The notes: generated from the letters alone by a model not told the origin. DNA of 64,000 bases from JAXDMU01 sp963762435 (GCA_963762435.1 CAVXLN010000003.1:372001-436000), one strand, 5' to 3'. Numbered from the stretch's first letter, positions 41,814 through 52,415 are shown. Numbers and translations: made by a program.

Positions 41814-42377
41814 TCAACCGGCGAAAAGTGGGGCCGGCGTCTCGCCCGCCGGCGGGCAGGATGCCCGCCCCACAGATCCAGGCGGCTCAAGCCGCATCTC
41901 GTAGAGATACCGGTTCATCTCGGGGACGAACCGCAGTTCCTCGAACCCCACCTTCCTCAAGACACGGCGAGACGCCTCATTGTCGGGATGGGCGAAGGCC
42001 CGGATTTGCCCGACCTTCAGCCAATCCCGCGCATAGTCGAGGCTGAAGAGCGAAAGCTCGGTGGCATAGCCGCTGCCCCAGGCCCAGGGCGCAAAGGCGT
42101 AGCTCAGCTCGATGCCCCAGCCGGGATCGAACGGATCGTCATAGAGCCCGCCGAAGCCGATGATCTCGCCATCCGCTTTCCGGCGCACGGTCCAAGGCCC
42201 ATAGCCGAGCTTCCGTCGCTGGCATTCATGGCCGGCGATATGGCGGCGGCAGGCACGAAGCGTTTCGTGCCGCACCGTGTGCCGCATCGCCTTCCCATCG
42301 CCCAGAAACCGGAACAGTTTCGGCGCCTCGGCGAGAAGCGGGATCGAGAGCTGGAGACGCTCCGTCTCCAGCTTCAT
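41814..42377 (-). CDS. GNAT-family N-acetyltransferase
   Basis: 187 residues from ATG 42377. RimJ-like GNAT: LETERLQLSIPLLAEAPKLF, WTVRRKADGEIIGFGGLYDD, GWGIELSYAFAPWAWGSGYA (acetyl-CoA loop), IRAFAHPDNEASRRVLRKVG followed by F.E. These enzymes acetylate protein N-termini or small amines. The last 20 or so residues (GRASCPPAGETPAPLFAG) are encoded by a GC-rich intergenic palindrome and are not part of the fold. It starts 11 bases after the M13 peptidase gene on the same strand. Confidence 0.82.
   Translation of the reverse strand: MKLETERLQLSIPLLAEAPKLFRFLGDGKAMRHTVRHETLRACRRHIAGHECQRRKLGYGPWTVRRKADGEIIGFGGLYDDPFDPGWGIELSYAFAPWAWGSGYATELSLFSLDYARDWLKVGQIRAFAHPDNEASRRVLRKVGFEELRFVPEMNRYLYEMRLEPPGSVGRASCPPAGETPAPLFAG
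41827..41873. repeat. GC-rich palindrome (AGTG...GGGCGGGC family), copy 2
   Basis: AGTGGGG at 41827 and CCCCAC ending 41873 enclose CTCGCCCGCCGGCGGGCAG. Same family as 33332-33382 and 53743-53790. It overlaps the 3' end of the acetyltransferase gene and lies between that gene and the converging secreted-protein gene. Confidence 0.7.
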
Positions 42378-42388
42378 CGCCGAGCCCG

Positions 42389-44392
42389 TCACCACACCCG
42401 GCAGGCGTTCTTGTGCACCATGGGGGAGCCGGCCGGGCATTTGAAGGCCTTGGCGAATTCGGGCGAGTTGGCAAGCACGCCATTGGCCCGGAATTCCGTC
42501 GCCGGATGTGGATCGTTGAGCGCCTGATACCGCAAGTACTCCGGCGTCTGGTTCTGGCACCAATCCTGGGCATAGGCCAAGAAGAAGCGCTGATCGGGCG
42601 TGAAGCCGTCGATCACCGGCGCCGGCTTGCCGGCGAGCCGGCGCTGCAGCGCGTTATAGGCGATGTGGAGGCCGCCATTGTCGGCCGTGTTCTCGCCGAG
42701 CGTCAGCTTGCCATTCTGATGCACATCATCGATCGCGACGAAGGCAGACGCCTCGTCGGCCAGACATTCCGCCTTCTTCTCGAACTTCTCGGTGTCCTGC
42801 TTGGTCCACCAATCATCGAGATTGCCGTTCTTGTCGAACTTCCGGCCCTGATCGTCGAAGCCATGGGTCATCTCATGGCCGATGACCGAGCCGATGGCGC
42901 CGTAATTGGCGGCGTCGTCGAGCTTGCCGTCGAAGAAGGGCAATTGCAGAATCCCGGCCGGGAAATTGATGTTGTTCTCCAGCTGGCTGTAATAGGCATT
43001 CACGGTCGGCGGCGTCATGCCCCATTCCGTGCGGTCGACCGGCCCGCCGATCTTGTCGAGGTCGCGCTTCGTCTCGAACGCGCTGGCGCGGAAGAGATTG
43101 GCGACCGCATCGTCCGGCGTCACCTCGAGCTTCGAATAATCGCGCCATTTCTCGGGATAGCCGATCTTGTCGACCATGGCGTCGAGCTTCTCGAGTGCCT
43201 TCTTTCGCGTCTCCTCGCCCATCCAGGGCACGGTCTTGAGATCCTCGGCATAGGCGTCCCGGAGATCCTTGATCATCTGCGCCATGCGTGCCTTGGATTC
43301 GGGCGGGAAGGCCTTTGCGACATAGAGCTGGCCGAGCGCCTCGCCCAGTGCCGAGTCGGTCGCGACGACGCAGCGCCGCCAGCGCGGCTCAAGCTCCTTG
43401 GTGCCCGTCAGCACCGCGCCGTAGAAGGCGAAATTCTCATCGACGAAGGCCTTGGGCAGCATCGGCGCCGCGGCATGCACGATTTGCCAGCGCAGATAGG
43501 TCTTGATGTCCTCAAGCGAGCTGTCCTTGAGCACGCCGGCGAAGCCCTTGAAGAAATCGGGCTCGGCGACATTGAGGTCGGTGAAGCTGGGCGCCTTGGT
43601 GTCGGTAAAGAAGACCGGCCAGGCAAAATCGGGCGCCAGCGTGTCGACGGCCGCGACCGGCATCTTGTGATAGATCGCGGTCGGCTCGCGCCGGGCGACG
43701 CGATTGAGCGCGTTCTTGGCGAGTGCGGTCTCAAGCGCCACGATCACCTTCGCCTCGGCGGCGCTCTTCTCCGGCGTATCGCCCAGCAGCGTCAGCATCT
43801 TGGCGATATGGGCCTCGTAGCCGTTGCGCTGCTGAACCGACTTGTCGTCGGTCTTGAAATAATAGTCCCGGTCGGGCAGGCCGAGCCCGCCCTGCCCGAG
43901 CGAGGCGATGGTGCGCGTCGCATCCTTGAAGTCGGGGCGCGAGCCGAAGTCGAACAGCGCATTGACGCCATTCTCCTGGAGATAGGCCACCAGCGCCGGC
44001 AGATCCTTCTTGTCGCCGAGTGCGGCGACCCGGTCGAGCATCGGCTTGAGCGGGGCCGTGCCCTTCGCCTCGATCCCCTTCTCATCCATGCAGGCGCCGT
44101 AGAAGGCGGCGATCTTGCGGTTCTCGTCGGTCGGATGCGCCACGGCATCCTCGAGCAGCTCGTGCAGGACATCGCGATTATGCAGCCTCAGCTCGATGAA
44201 GCGGCCATAACGCGCTTGATCCGCCGGCAAAGGATTGCCCTTGAGCCAGCCGCCGCAGGCGAAACGATAGAAATCATCGCAGGGCTTCACGCTCGGATCC
44301 AAGGAGAGCGCATCGAACCCCGCCCGCGCCGGGTGCGGAAGAGTGGCGAGCGCCAGGGCGGTCAGGCCGCAAAAAGCCAAGCTGAAACGCAT
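42389..44392 (-). CDS. M13-family zinc metallopeptidase (PepO/neprilysin type)
   Basis: 667 residues with a signal peptide (MRFSLAFCGLTALALATLPH, cleaved near ARA-GF). N-terminal M13 pattern SVKPCDDFYRFACGGWLKGN; NAYYSQLENNINFPAGILQ; zinc motif VIGHEMTHGFDDQG near residue 500; third ligand in LGENTADNGGLHIAY; C-terminal CRVW. Full length and all catalytic residues present. A periplasmic or secreted peptidase for short peptides. AGGAG lies before ATG 44392. A truncated C-terminal paralogue lies just upstream at 44427-44882. Confidence 0.93.
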   Translation of the reverse strand: MRFSLAFCGLTALALATLPHPARAGFDALSLDPSVKPCDDFYRFACGGWLKGNPLPADQARYGRFIELRLHNRDVLHELLEDAVAHPTDENRKIAAFYGACMDEKGIEAKGTAPLKPMLDRVAALGDKKDLPALVAYLQENGVNALFDFGSRPDFKDATRTIASLGQGGLGLPDRDYYFKTDDKSVQQRNGYEAHIAKMLTLLGDTPEKSAAEAKVIVALETALAKNALNRVARREPTAIYHKMPVAAVDTLAPDFAWPVFFTDTKAPSFTDLNVAEPDFFKGFAGVLKDSSLEDIKTYLRWQIVHAAAPMLPKAFVDENFAFYGAVLTGTKELEPRWRRCVVATDSALGEALGQLYVAKAFPPESKARMAQMIKDLRDAYAEDLKTVPWMGEETRKKALEKLDAMVDKIGYPEKWRDYSKLEVTPDDAVANLFRASAFETKRDLDKIGGPVDRTEWGMTPPTVNAYYSQLENNINFPAGILQLPFFDGKLDDAANYGAIGSVIGHEMTHGFDDQGRKFDKNGNLDDWWTKQDTEKFEKKAECLADEASAFVAIDDVHQNGKLTLGENTADNGGLHIAYNALQRRLAGKPAPVIDGFTPDQRFFLAYAQDWCQNQTPEYLRYQALNDPHPATEFRANGVLANSPEFAKAFKCPAGSPMVHKNACRVW

Positions 44393-44426
44393 CGATCGAA
44401 TCTCCTGCTTATTATGGCTCGAGCCG

Positions 44427-44882
44427 TCACCAGACGCGGCAGGCCGGGGTATGGACCATGACGGCGGTGGGCTGGCATTTGAAGGCGCTGGCGAATTCCG
44501 GCACGTTCGAGACGACGCCGTTGACGCGGAACTTGTCGGCCGGATGCGGGTCGTTGAGGGCATAGAAGCGCGCGATCTCCGGCGTCTCGTTGGTGCACCA
44601 GCCCTGGGCATAGGCCACGAAGAAGCGCTGGTCCGGCGTGAAGCCGTCGATATCCTTGAGTGCCTTGCCCTTGGTCGCGAGCTTGTAGGCAGCATAGGCG
44701 ATCCTGAGGCCGCCATTGTCGGCCGTGTTCTCGCCCAATGTCAGCTCGCCATTCATTTTGACATCGTCGACGACAATGTAGGCCGAGGCCTGATCGGCCA
44801 GGCACTTGTCGCGGGTCTTGAACTTGCCCAGCCCGGCGCGGGTCGGCGCTTCGACGATGATATCGGCGAAATCGATCGGCAT
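44427..44882 (-). pseudogene. Truncated M13 peptidase paralogue (C-terminal fragment)
   Basis: 151 codons matching only the last quarter of the neighbouring M13 peptidase: TLGENTADNGGLRIAYAAYK, DGFTPDQRFFVAYAQGWCTN, ALNDPHPADKFRVNGVVSNV, PEFASAFKC, ending ACRVW. The HExxH part, signal peptide and N-terminal domain are missing. The first 15 codons (MPIDFADIIVEAPTRA) do not match. It is a remnant of a tandem duplication; an expressed fragment would not be a peptidase. Confidence 0.8.
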
Positions 44883-44951
44883 TCGGGCTCCGGCACGGGC
44901 AACAGGAAGAGCCCGACCATGCCAGAGCCGAAGACCGGCGTCGATAGTGTA

Positions 44952-44973
44952 GAAGCGCGTTTATGCGCGCTTC
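44952..44973 (-). terminator. Hairpin after the 44982-45503 gene
   Basis: Perfect 8-base arms (44952-44959 and 44966-44973) with a 6-base loop, 9 bases downstream of the minus-strand stop codon. Confidence 0.45.
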
Positions 44974-44981
44974 AGTTGGAG

Positions 44982-45503
44982 CTAGTGAATGGACGCGGCA
45001 GGTGCCTCGGGCGCGTCATCGACGATCTCGTCGGCTTCCTCGTCGGCGTTGCGCAGCCAGTTCACGAGCTCGGCGCCGTCTATGCCGCTATGCAGCGTCT
45101 CGATCAGCCGGTCGAGCAGCACGAAGAAAGTGTAGAGGAGGTCGCTCGTATCGGTCCGCTGGGCGGCATAGACGAGGCAGGTCTCGACCGCATCGACCAG
45201 GATGAGGGCGGCGACCGGCGTCCCGGCGCCTGGCCGCGGCATGGCGGCGAGGGCCGCGAGGTCGGCCCGGCCGCCCGAGCGGGTCTGCCGGAGCTTGCGG
45301 ATGATGAGGCGGTCGCGGATGGCACCGTCGAGGATCGAGACCATCGGGTAGCCGCCGACATCCTCGACCGCCAGGCGAACGCGCCGGAGTGCTGTCAGCA
45401 GCCCATGCGCGATATCGCCGAACCCGGCATGCCGGTGCGCGATCATCAGGCTCTGGTCGATAGTCGGCTCGATCATGCTGGTCATGGCCTCGAATACCCT
45501 CAT
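44982..45503 (-). CDS. Hypothetical protein, about 173 aa
   Basis: Start taken as ATG 45503 (AAGGA just upstream); ATG 45485 is equally possible. Mostly helical, no signal or membrane segment: IDQSLMIAHRHAGFGDIAHG, LRRVRLAVEDVGGYPMVSIL, AALILVDAVETCLVYAAQRT, LLYTFFVLLDRLIETLHSGI, then an acidic tail NADEEADEIVDD. I do not recognise the family. The 273 bases to the divergent htrA-like gene hold no further gene. Confidence 0.6.
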   Translation of the reverse strand: MRVFEAMTSMIEPTIDQSLMIAHRHAGFGDIAHGLLTALRRVRLAVEDVGGYPMVSILDGAIRDRLIIRKLRQTRSGGRADLAALAAMPRPGAGTPVAALILVDAVETCLVYAAQRTDTSDLLYTFFVLLDRLIETLHSGIDGAELVNWLRNADEEADEIVDDAPEAPAASIH

Positions 45504-45776
45504 TTCCTTGCAACACGCTGCTGCCCATCGGTTGAACGGGCTCGACAGCATCAGCGCAAGTTCCGGGCCGGCCGTGCCAACCCGGCTCAACACCTTGAAA
45601 TGCGCGGGAAATGGGCATATCCCAGGCAAATGCGTCGGGCTCCGTCCGGCCAATATTGCCGAACCTGGTGTGCGCGGCGGCAATTCCTGCCCGGCAGCGG
45701 CTGCCTCTTGACATAGGAACGACGCCGGGACGTTGATCCGGTCGAGCATTTCCTTCTGCCCCGAGGTGTGTGGCTT

Positions 45777-46868
45777 ATGATCCGTCGTCTCGTTCTGCCG
45801 CTGATGCTGCTCGGCGCGGCACCGGCGCTGGCGGCCTTTCCGCTGGAAAATCAGAATGGCGTGCCGAGCGTGGCGCCGGTGTTGCGGAAGGTGACGCCGG
45901 GCGTCGTCAATATCGCGGTGCATGGGCGTGTGCGCGTGAACAACCCGCTGCTCGCCGACCCGTTCTTCCGCCGCTTCTTCAACATTCCGAACGGGCCGAT
46001 CGAGCGCGAGACCCAGGCGACCGGCTCGGGCGTGATCGTCGATGCCAAGAACGGCTATGTGCTGACCAACAATCACGTGGTCCAGAACGCCGATCTCATC
46101 GAGGTGACGCTGCGCGACAAGCGCCGCTTCAAGGCCAAGCTGATCGGGCGCGACGAGGCGACCGATGTGGCCGTGCTTAAGATCCCGACCGAGAATCTGA
46201 CCGACGTGCCGATGGGCGACAGCGACAAGGCCGAAGTCGGCGATTTCGTGCTGGCGATCGGCAACCCGTTCGGCCTGGGCCAGACCGTGACCTCGGGCAT
46301 CGTCAGCGCCGTCGGCCGCTCCGGCCTCGGCATCGAGGGCTATGAGGATTTCATCCAGACCGACGCGCCGATCAATCCCGGCAATTCGGGCGGCGCGCTG
46401 GTCGATCTCACCGGCAAGCTCATCGGCATCAACACCGCGATCCTGGCGCCGGCCGGCGGCAATGTCGGCGTGGGCTTCGCCGTGCCCATCAACATGGCGC
46501 GCAGCGTCATGGAGCAGCTCGTCCAATATGGCCATATCGATCGCGGCTGGATCGGCGTGGGCGGCCAGGACATCACACCCGAGCTGATGCAGGGGCTGGG
46601 CACCAGCCGATCCGACGGCGCCGTCATCGCCGAGGTGCAGTCGGGCTCGCCCGCCGATCAGGCGGGGCTGCGGGCCGGCGATGTCGTGGTCGAGACCGAC
46701 GGCGTGCAGGTCCATAGTTGGCAGCAGCTGCTCAACCGGATTGCCTTGTCGCGTGTTAACCAGCAGATGAATATGGTGGTCGACCGGCGCGGGCACAGCC
46801 AGTCGGTTACCGTGACCGTAGCTCCCCGCCCGAAGCGGCAATCTTCCGACGATTCCGACAATCAGTAA
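45777..46868 (+). CDS. HtrA/DegQ-type periplasmic serine protease with one PDZ domain
   Basis: 363 residues with a signal peptide or anchor (about 1-20). Trypsin-like triad: His100 in VLTNNHVV, Asp130 in ATDVAVLK, Ser204 in NPGNSGGAL. One PDZ domain follows (about 255-345; SGSPADQAGLRAGDVVVETD). A single PDZ is the DegS-like layout, though the short LA loop resembles DegQ. It degrades misfolded envelope proteins or cleaves a regulatory substrate. ATG 45777 is used; GTG 45768 is an alternative. The kdpD gene begins 21 bases downstream, an unusual partner. Confidence 0.9.
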   Translation: MIRRLVLPLMLLGAAPALAAFPLENQNGVPSVAPVLRKVTPGVVNIAVHGRVRVNNPLLADPFFRRFFNIPNGPIERETQATGSGVIVDAKNGYVLTNNHVVQNADLIEVTLRDKRRFKAKLIGRDEATDVAVLKIPTENLTDVPMGDSDKAEVGDFVLAIGNPFGLGQTVTSGIVSAVGRSGLGIEGYEDFIQTDAPINPGNSGGALVDLTGKLIGINTAILAPAGGNVGVGFAVPINMARSVMEQLVQYGHIDRGWIGVGGQDITPELMQGLGTSRSDGAVIAEVQSGSPADQAGLRAGDVVVETDGVQVHSWQQLLNRIALSRVNQQMNMVVDRRGHSQSVTVTVAPRPKRQSSDDSDNQ

Positions 46869-46889
46869 AAGCGGCGCCGCTGACCCATC

Positions 46890-49606
46890 ATGTCGAAGAA
46901 TGACCCTGCCGATCGCAACCAGCGGCCCTCGCCCGAGGCGCTGCTGGCTGCTGCCGAGCGCGAAGGCCGCGGCAGGCTGAAGATCTTTCTGGGGGCAGCC
47001 CCCGGCGTCGGCAAGACCTATGAGATGCTGCGCCAGGCGCAGAAGCGCCGGCAGGAAGGCGTCGATGTCTTGATCGGCCTGGTCGAGACCCATAGCCGGA
47101 AGGAGACCGAGGGCCTGGTCGAAGGGCTGGAGCTCATCCAGCGCCGGACGGTCGAGTACAAGAACCGCACGCTCTACGAGATGGATCTCGATGCGATCCT
47201 GGCGCGGCGGCCGAAGCTGGTGCTGGTCGACGAGTTGGCCCACACCAACGCGCCCGGCAGCCGCCATGCCAAGCGCTACCTCGACGTCGAGGAGCTGCTG
47301 GCGGCCGGCATCGATGTCTACACCACCGTCAACATCCAGCATGTCGAGAGCCTGAACGACGTGGTGGCGCAGATCACGCGTATCCGCGTGCGCGAGACGG
47401 TGCCGGACATGATCCTCGATCGCGCCGACGAGATCGAGGTGATCGATCTGACGCCCGAGGATCTGATCGAGCGCTTGAAAGAGGGCAAGGTCTATGTCCG
47501 CGACCAGGCGCAGCGCGCACTCCGGCATTATTTCTCGCCCGGCAATCTGACGGCGCTGCGCGAGCTGGCGCTTCGGCTCACGGCGGAGCGGGTCGACGAG
47601 CAGATGCTCTCCTATATGCAGGAGCATGCGATCAGCGGCCCGTGGGCGGCGAGCGAGCGCGTGCTGGTCTGCATCAGCGAGCTGCCGAATACGCCGGGCC
47701 TCATCCGCTACGGCAAGCGGGTCGCCGACCGGCTCAAAAGTAAATGGACCGCGGTCTATGTCGAAGGGCCGCGCTTCGCCCGGCTCAACGAGGTGCAGCG
47801 CAACCGGATCGCCGATGCGATGCGGCTGGCCGAGAAGCTGGGCGGCGACGTCGCGGTGGTCCCCGGCGGCCCGATCGCCGACACGCTGGTGCAGTACGCC
47901 AAATCCAACAACATCACCCAGATGATCATCGGCAAATCGTCGAGATCGCGCTGGTTCGAGCTACTGCACGGCTCGGTCGTCCATGATCTGGTACGCAAGG
48001 CCGGCAATATCTCGATCCATGTGATGGCCGGCACGGTGGTGGACGAGACCATCGACGAGCAGATGCCGGTCCATGCCGAAGAGCCGCGGATCGGCGGCAA
48101 TCCCTATTGGTACGCGACCCTTTCGGTCGTCGCGGCCACGATCGTGGCCCAGGCGATCGACCGCTTCATGCAGCTGCCGAACATCTCGCTGCTGTTCCTG
48201 ACGGCCGTGCTGTTCAGCGCCGTCGCCTGGGGACTGTGGCCGTCGCTGCTGTCGGCCTTGCTCGGCGTGCTCGCCTACAATTTCTTCTTCCTGCCGCCGA
48301 TCTACAGCTTCACCATCGCCGACCCCGCCAATGTGCTGGCCATGGTCGTGTTCTTCATCGTGGCCATCATCACGTCCAACCTGGCGGCGCGCACGCGCGA
48401 GCAGGCGCTGACGGCGAGTGCCAGGGCCAACACCACGGCCGAGCTCTACGCCTTCTCCCGCAAGCTCGCCGGCACGGCCACGCTCGACGACGTGCTGTGG
48501 GCGACGGCCTATCAGGTCGCCTTCATGCTCAAGGTCAGGGTCGTGACCCTGCTGCCGGACGATGCGAACCGGCTCGAAGTACGCGCGGGCTATCCGCCGG
48601 AGGACGAGCTCGACGAGGCCGATTTCGCCGCCGCGCGCTGGACCTGGGACCATAATCACGCGGCCGGGCGCGGCGCCGACACGCTGCCTGGCGGCAAGCG
48701 CCTGTTCCTGCCGCTTCGCACCGGGCGCGGCGCCGTCGGCGTCATCGGCATCGATCGCGAGCGCGAGGGGGCGGTCCTGACGCCGGAAGAGCGGCGGCTG
48801 CTGGATGCGCTCGCCGACCAGGCCGCGATCGCGGTCGAGCGCACCAAGCTTGCCGAAGATATCGACGAGGCGCGGCTCCTGGCCGAGACGGAGCGGCTGC
48901 GCTCCGCCCTCTTGACCTCGATCTCGCATGATCTGCGCACCCCGCTCGCGTCCATCATCGGCGCCATCACCAGCTTGAGGAGCTACGGCGACAGCTATGA
49001 CGCGCCGACGCGCGAGGAGCTGATGGCGACGGTGCAGGACGAGGCCGAGCGGCTCAACCGCTTCGTCGGCAATCTGCTCGACATGACGCGGCTCGAATTC
49101 GGGGGCGCTCGAGCCGAAGCGCGAATATCTCGATCTCGGCGAGATCGTCGGCGCCGCCCTCGATCGGGCCGCCAAGATCCTGCACCATCACCGGATCAAG
49201 CTCGAGATCGCCGAAGATCTGCCGCTCTTGAGCCTCGATGCGGTGCTGATGGAGCAGGTGCTGGTCAACCTGCTCGACAATGCCGCGAAATATGCGGTGT
49301 CGGGCTCCGAGATCCAGCTCAATGCCTATCGCGAGGACCAGGACATCCTGATCGATGTGATCGATGAGGGGTCGGGCATCCCGGAGAATGCGCTGGAGCG
49401 CATCTTCGACAAATTCTACCGCGTGCGCGCGACCGATCGGCAGCGCGCCGGCACGGGGCTTGGCCTCGCGATCTGCCGCGGTTTCGTCGAGGCGCTGGGT
49501 GGGCGCATCATCGCGCACAACCGCACCGACCGGCCGGGCGCCATCCTGCGCGTGAGCTTCCCGGTCCAGCTCGGCATCGAGGCGACGCGCCTGGTGGACG
49601 CCGATC

Positions 49607-49617
<11 letters not shown>
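46890..49617 (+). pseudogene. kdpD: Sensor histidine kinase KdpD, frame broken by one +1 shift near 49098-49105
   Basis: N-terminal KdpD domain with GRLKIFLGAAPGVGKTYEML (Walker A) and LVLVDELAHTNAPGS; a universal-stress-like domain (ERVLVCISELPNTPGLIRYG); four membrane segments (about 410-510); GAF region; phosphorylated His in SISHDLRTPLAS. At 49098-49105 (GAATTCGGGGG) one extra base shifts the frame. The ATPase half continues in the next frame with VNLLDNAAKYAV, IDEGSGIPENALERIF and AGTGLGLAICRG, to TAA 49615-49617. Without that base the protein is full length (about 900 aa). KdpD senses potassium limitation. The 3' end overlaps kdpE by 11 bases. No kdpFABC genes are in this window. Confidence 0.9.
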
Positions 49618-50314
<697 letters not shown>

Positions 50315-50317
50315 TTC

Positions 50318-51355
50318 TCAGCCGATCTCGGTGATGCCCCAGATGGTCAGTGCCAGGAGGCCGAGCGCGAGCGTGGCCACATAGGTGGTGCCGAGGATGC
50401 CGACCTTGAGCACGGTACCGAACCAGCCGCTGCGATAGACCGTGCGATAGGCCGCCAAGGTCCAGAGGATCGCGATGGCGGCGAGCGGCCAGCCGAGCGG
50501 GACCGAGGGGATCGCGAGCCGGAGCAGGATCGCCGCGATCGCGAGGATGAAGGCCATGCTCTGGCCGTGAAGGGCAAAGGCCATATGGTCGACGAAATAG
50601 AGGCCGCGGCCGAGCCCGAAGAGGGCGAGCCCGAGGGTGGCGAGCGGCAGGAGCAGGATGAAGAGCCGCGGCAGCCATTCGTCGAACACGGGATTGAGCG
50701 CCTTCGGCCGCTGCTGCAGCGTGTCGTAGCCATGCACCAGCCGCTGGATGAAATCCTTCAACGCCGACGGGGTCTTGCCGAGATCGACCTTGGCGAATCG
50801 GTCCGACAAGGAGCCGACGGAGACCGTTGTCGGCTGCACCCGCTCCAGGAACAGGAATTCCGTATGCGGGCCGAAGACCTCGCCATCGTCCGACTGGCCG
50901 GCGGCGGCGGGCGCCTCGTGGATCGCGCGGATCTGGAGGATCGCCAGGCCCGAGACCCAGAGCAGCAGGAAGAAGGCGATGGTCGAAAACATGTAGAGCC
51001 TGAGCGGCGGCATGAAGCGAATGCGCTTTCCTTCACTATAGGCGCGCGTCAGGGCGCCGGGCCGGAACAGCAGCGTGCCAAGCGTGCGCACGGTGCGCGA
51101 ATCCATGAGCAGATGATGCTCGAGCAGCTCCCGCACCATATGGACGAGCGAGCGGCTGTGATCATGCCGGCTTTGGCCGCAATCGGCGCAGAAATGCCGC
51201 TCGACCGGCTCACCGCAATTACCGCACGGTACCGGCCCGGCAGGTATCGCGGCCGGTAAGGCAGGCGCTGCAACGGACTCGGTGATGGCGGACAGCGGAC
51301 GTCTCCCTCGAAACGGCGGCCTGCCAAGGATGGAAGAAATGCCGCCGCAATTCAA
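50318..51355 (-). CDS. DUF3667 membrane protein with zinc ribbon
   Basis: 345 residues. A zinc ribbon CGNCGEPVERHFCADCG near residues 44-60 is followed by SRSLVHMVRELLEHHLLMDS and RTLGTLLFRPGALTRAYSEG, the DUF3667 signature. About five membrane segments follow (FSTIAFFLLLWVSGLAIL; LPRLFILLLPLATLGLALFG; the last ones near the C-terminus). The first 30 residues may be over-extended; a downstream start is possible. Function unknown. It converges on kdpE, with 3 bases between the stops. Confidence 0.82.
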   Translation of the reverse strand: MNCGGISSILGRPPFRGRRPLSAITESVAAPALPAAIPAGPVPCGNCGEPVERHFCADCGQSRHDHSRSLVHMVRELLEHHLLMDSRTVRTLGTLLFRPGALTRAYSEGKRIRFMPPLRLYMFSTIAFFLLLWVSGLAILQIRAIHEAPAAAGQSDDGEVFGPHTEFLFLERVQPTTVSVGSLSDRFAKVDLGKTPSALKDFIQRLVHGYDTLQQRPKALNPVFDEWLPRLFILLLPLATLGLALFGLGRGLYFVDHMAFALHGQSMAFILAIAAILLRLAIPSVPLGWPLAAIAILWTLAAYRTVYRSGWFGTVLKVGILGTTYVATLALGLLALTIWGITEIG

Positions 51356-51375
51356 GATCGCGGCAGCTTTCGAAG

Positions 51376-51666
51376 TCAGGTTATCAACAGGGTCCGCGTG
51401 ATATCGAGCGCGTGGTCGACCAGCGTCGCCACGAGCGCGAGGAACTTGACGGTGTGCCGGTAGCCGGCATGGAGCTCGAACGCAGCCTCATCCGTCCAGC
51501 GCGAATGGAGGAAGAAGAGGTTCGGATCGCGCGTCGCCCGGAAGTAGCTCATGGCCAGGCAGCCCGGCTCCTGCCGGGTCGGTTCGGCGACCTCGCGCAA
51601 GGCCGCCAGCACCGCCTCCGCCTGCCCTTCACGCGCCTGGAAGTGCGCGAAGATGTAAAGCTCCAT
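51376..51666 (-). CDS. Antibiotic biosynthesis monooxygenase-fold (YgiN-like) protein
   Basis: 96 residues: MELYIFAHFQAREGQAEAVL, then REVAEPTRQEPGCLAMSYFR and LFFLHSRWTDEAAFELHAGY. This is the ABM ferredoxin-like fold with a quinone- or heme-type substrate in relatives. ATG 51666 overlaps the stop of the upstream VOC gene by one base (TGATG), so it is translationally coupled. GTG 51669 is an alternative start. Part of the VOC-ABM unit next to the DUF899 gene. Confidence 0.85.
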   Translation of the reverse strand: MELYIFAHFQAREGQAEAVLAALREVAEPTRQEPGCLAMSYFRATRDPNLFFLHSRWTDEAAFELHAGYRHTVKFLALVATLVDHALDITRTLLIT

Positions 51667-52415
51667 CACGGACGAGGCCCGACCACCGCGAACGGGACGC
51701 CTTGCGGATCGATCGCCTGGACGATCCAGCCGCCGCCCGGCACCTGCTGCGGGCCCATGACCGGCTTGCCGCCGCCTGCCTCTATCCGGCCGAGGGCAGC
51801 ATCGATATTGTCGACGGCGACATAGAAGAGCCAGGAGGGCGGCCCGGACGGGCCGTTCATCATGCCGCCCAGCTGCACGCCGTTGCGGGTGAAGAGCTGA
51901 TAGGTGCCCATCGGGCCCATATCCATCGCCTCGCCCTTCTCCCAGCCGAAAAGCTGGGCATAGAAGCTGAAGCCCGCGACATGGTCGGTCGAATGCAGCT
52001 CGTGCCAGGCGGTATGGCCGGGCGTGCCCATGGGCTGTTCAGGCTGGCCCGATGAATTGGAATGGTAGAGCGCCAGCCCCGCCCCTTGCGGATCGCCGAT
52101 GACGGCGAAGCGGCCGACGCCGGGAATGTCGCTCGGCTCGCGATAGACGGCACCGCCGAGGCGCTTGGCCTCGGCCGTCTTGGCGTCGACATCATCGACG
52201 AAGACATAGCCGACCCAGCCCGGAGGCGCGCCCGGCGGCACGGCCATCAGCCCGCCGACCTGGACCGGACCGGCCGAGAGCAGCGTGTATTTCATGTCCG
52301 GCATGCCGGCATCCTGCGCCGTCCAGCCGATGACGCTGCCGTAGAAGCGCTCCGCCGCGGCCGGGTCGGGCGACATCAGCTCGTACCAGACGAATTTGCC
52401 TTGAGACTCGGACAT
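51666..52415 (-). CDS. VOC-family protein with two glyoxalase-like domains
   Basis: 249 residues holding two vicinal-oxygen-chelate domains: GKFVWYELMSPDPAAAERFY ... VGRFAVIGDPQGAGLALYH, and TAWHELHSTDHVAGFSFYAQ ... WIVQAIDPQGVPFAVVGP. Such tandem VOC proteins are often annotated as glyoxalase or bleomycin-resistance-like; the substrate is unknown. It lies 30 bases after the DUF899 gene and is coupled to the ABM gene; MarR control of this unit is plausible. Confidence 0.88.
   Translation of the reverse strand: MSESQGKFVWYELMSPDPAAAERFYGSVIGWTAQDAGMPDMKYTLLSAGPVQVGGLMAVPPGAPPGWVGYVFVDDVDAKTAEAKRLGGAVYREPSDIPGVGRFAVIGDPQGAGLALYHSNSSGQPEQPMGTPGHTAWHELHSTDHVAGFSFYAQLFGWEKGEAMDMGPMGTYQLFTRNGVQLGGMMNGPSGPPSWLFYVAVDNIDAALGRIEAGGGKPVMGPQQVPGGGWIVQAIDPQGVPFAVVGPRP

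Noticed and set aside
44982..47627. Long minus-strand open frame antisense to htrA and kdpD
   Set aside because: Only the 3' part (to about 45503) looks like a gene; the rest mirrors well-supported HtrA and KdpD coding sequence.
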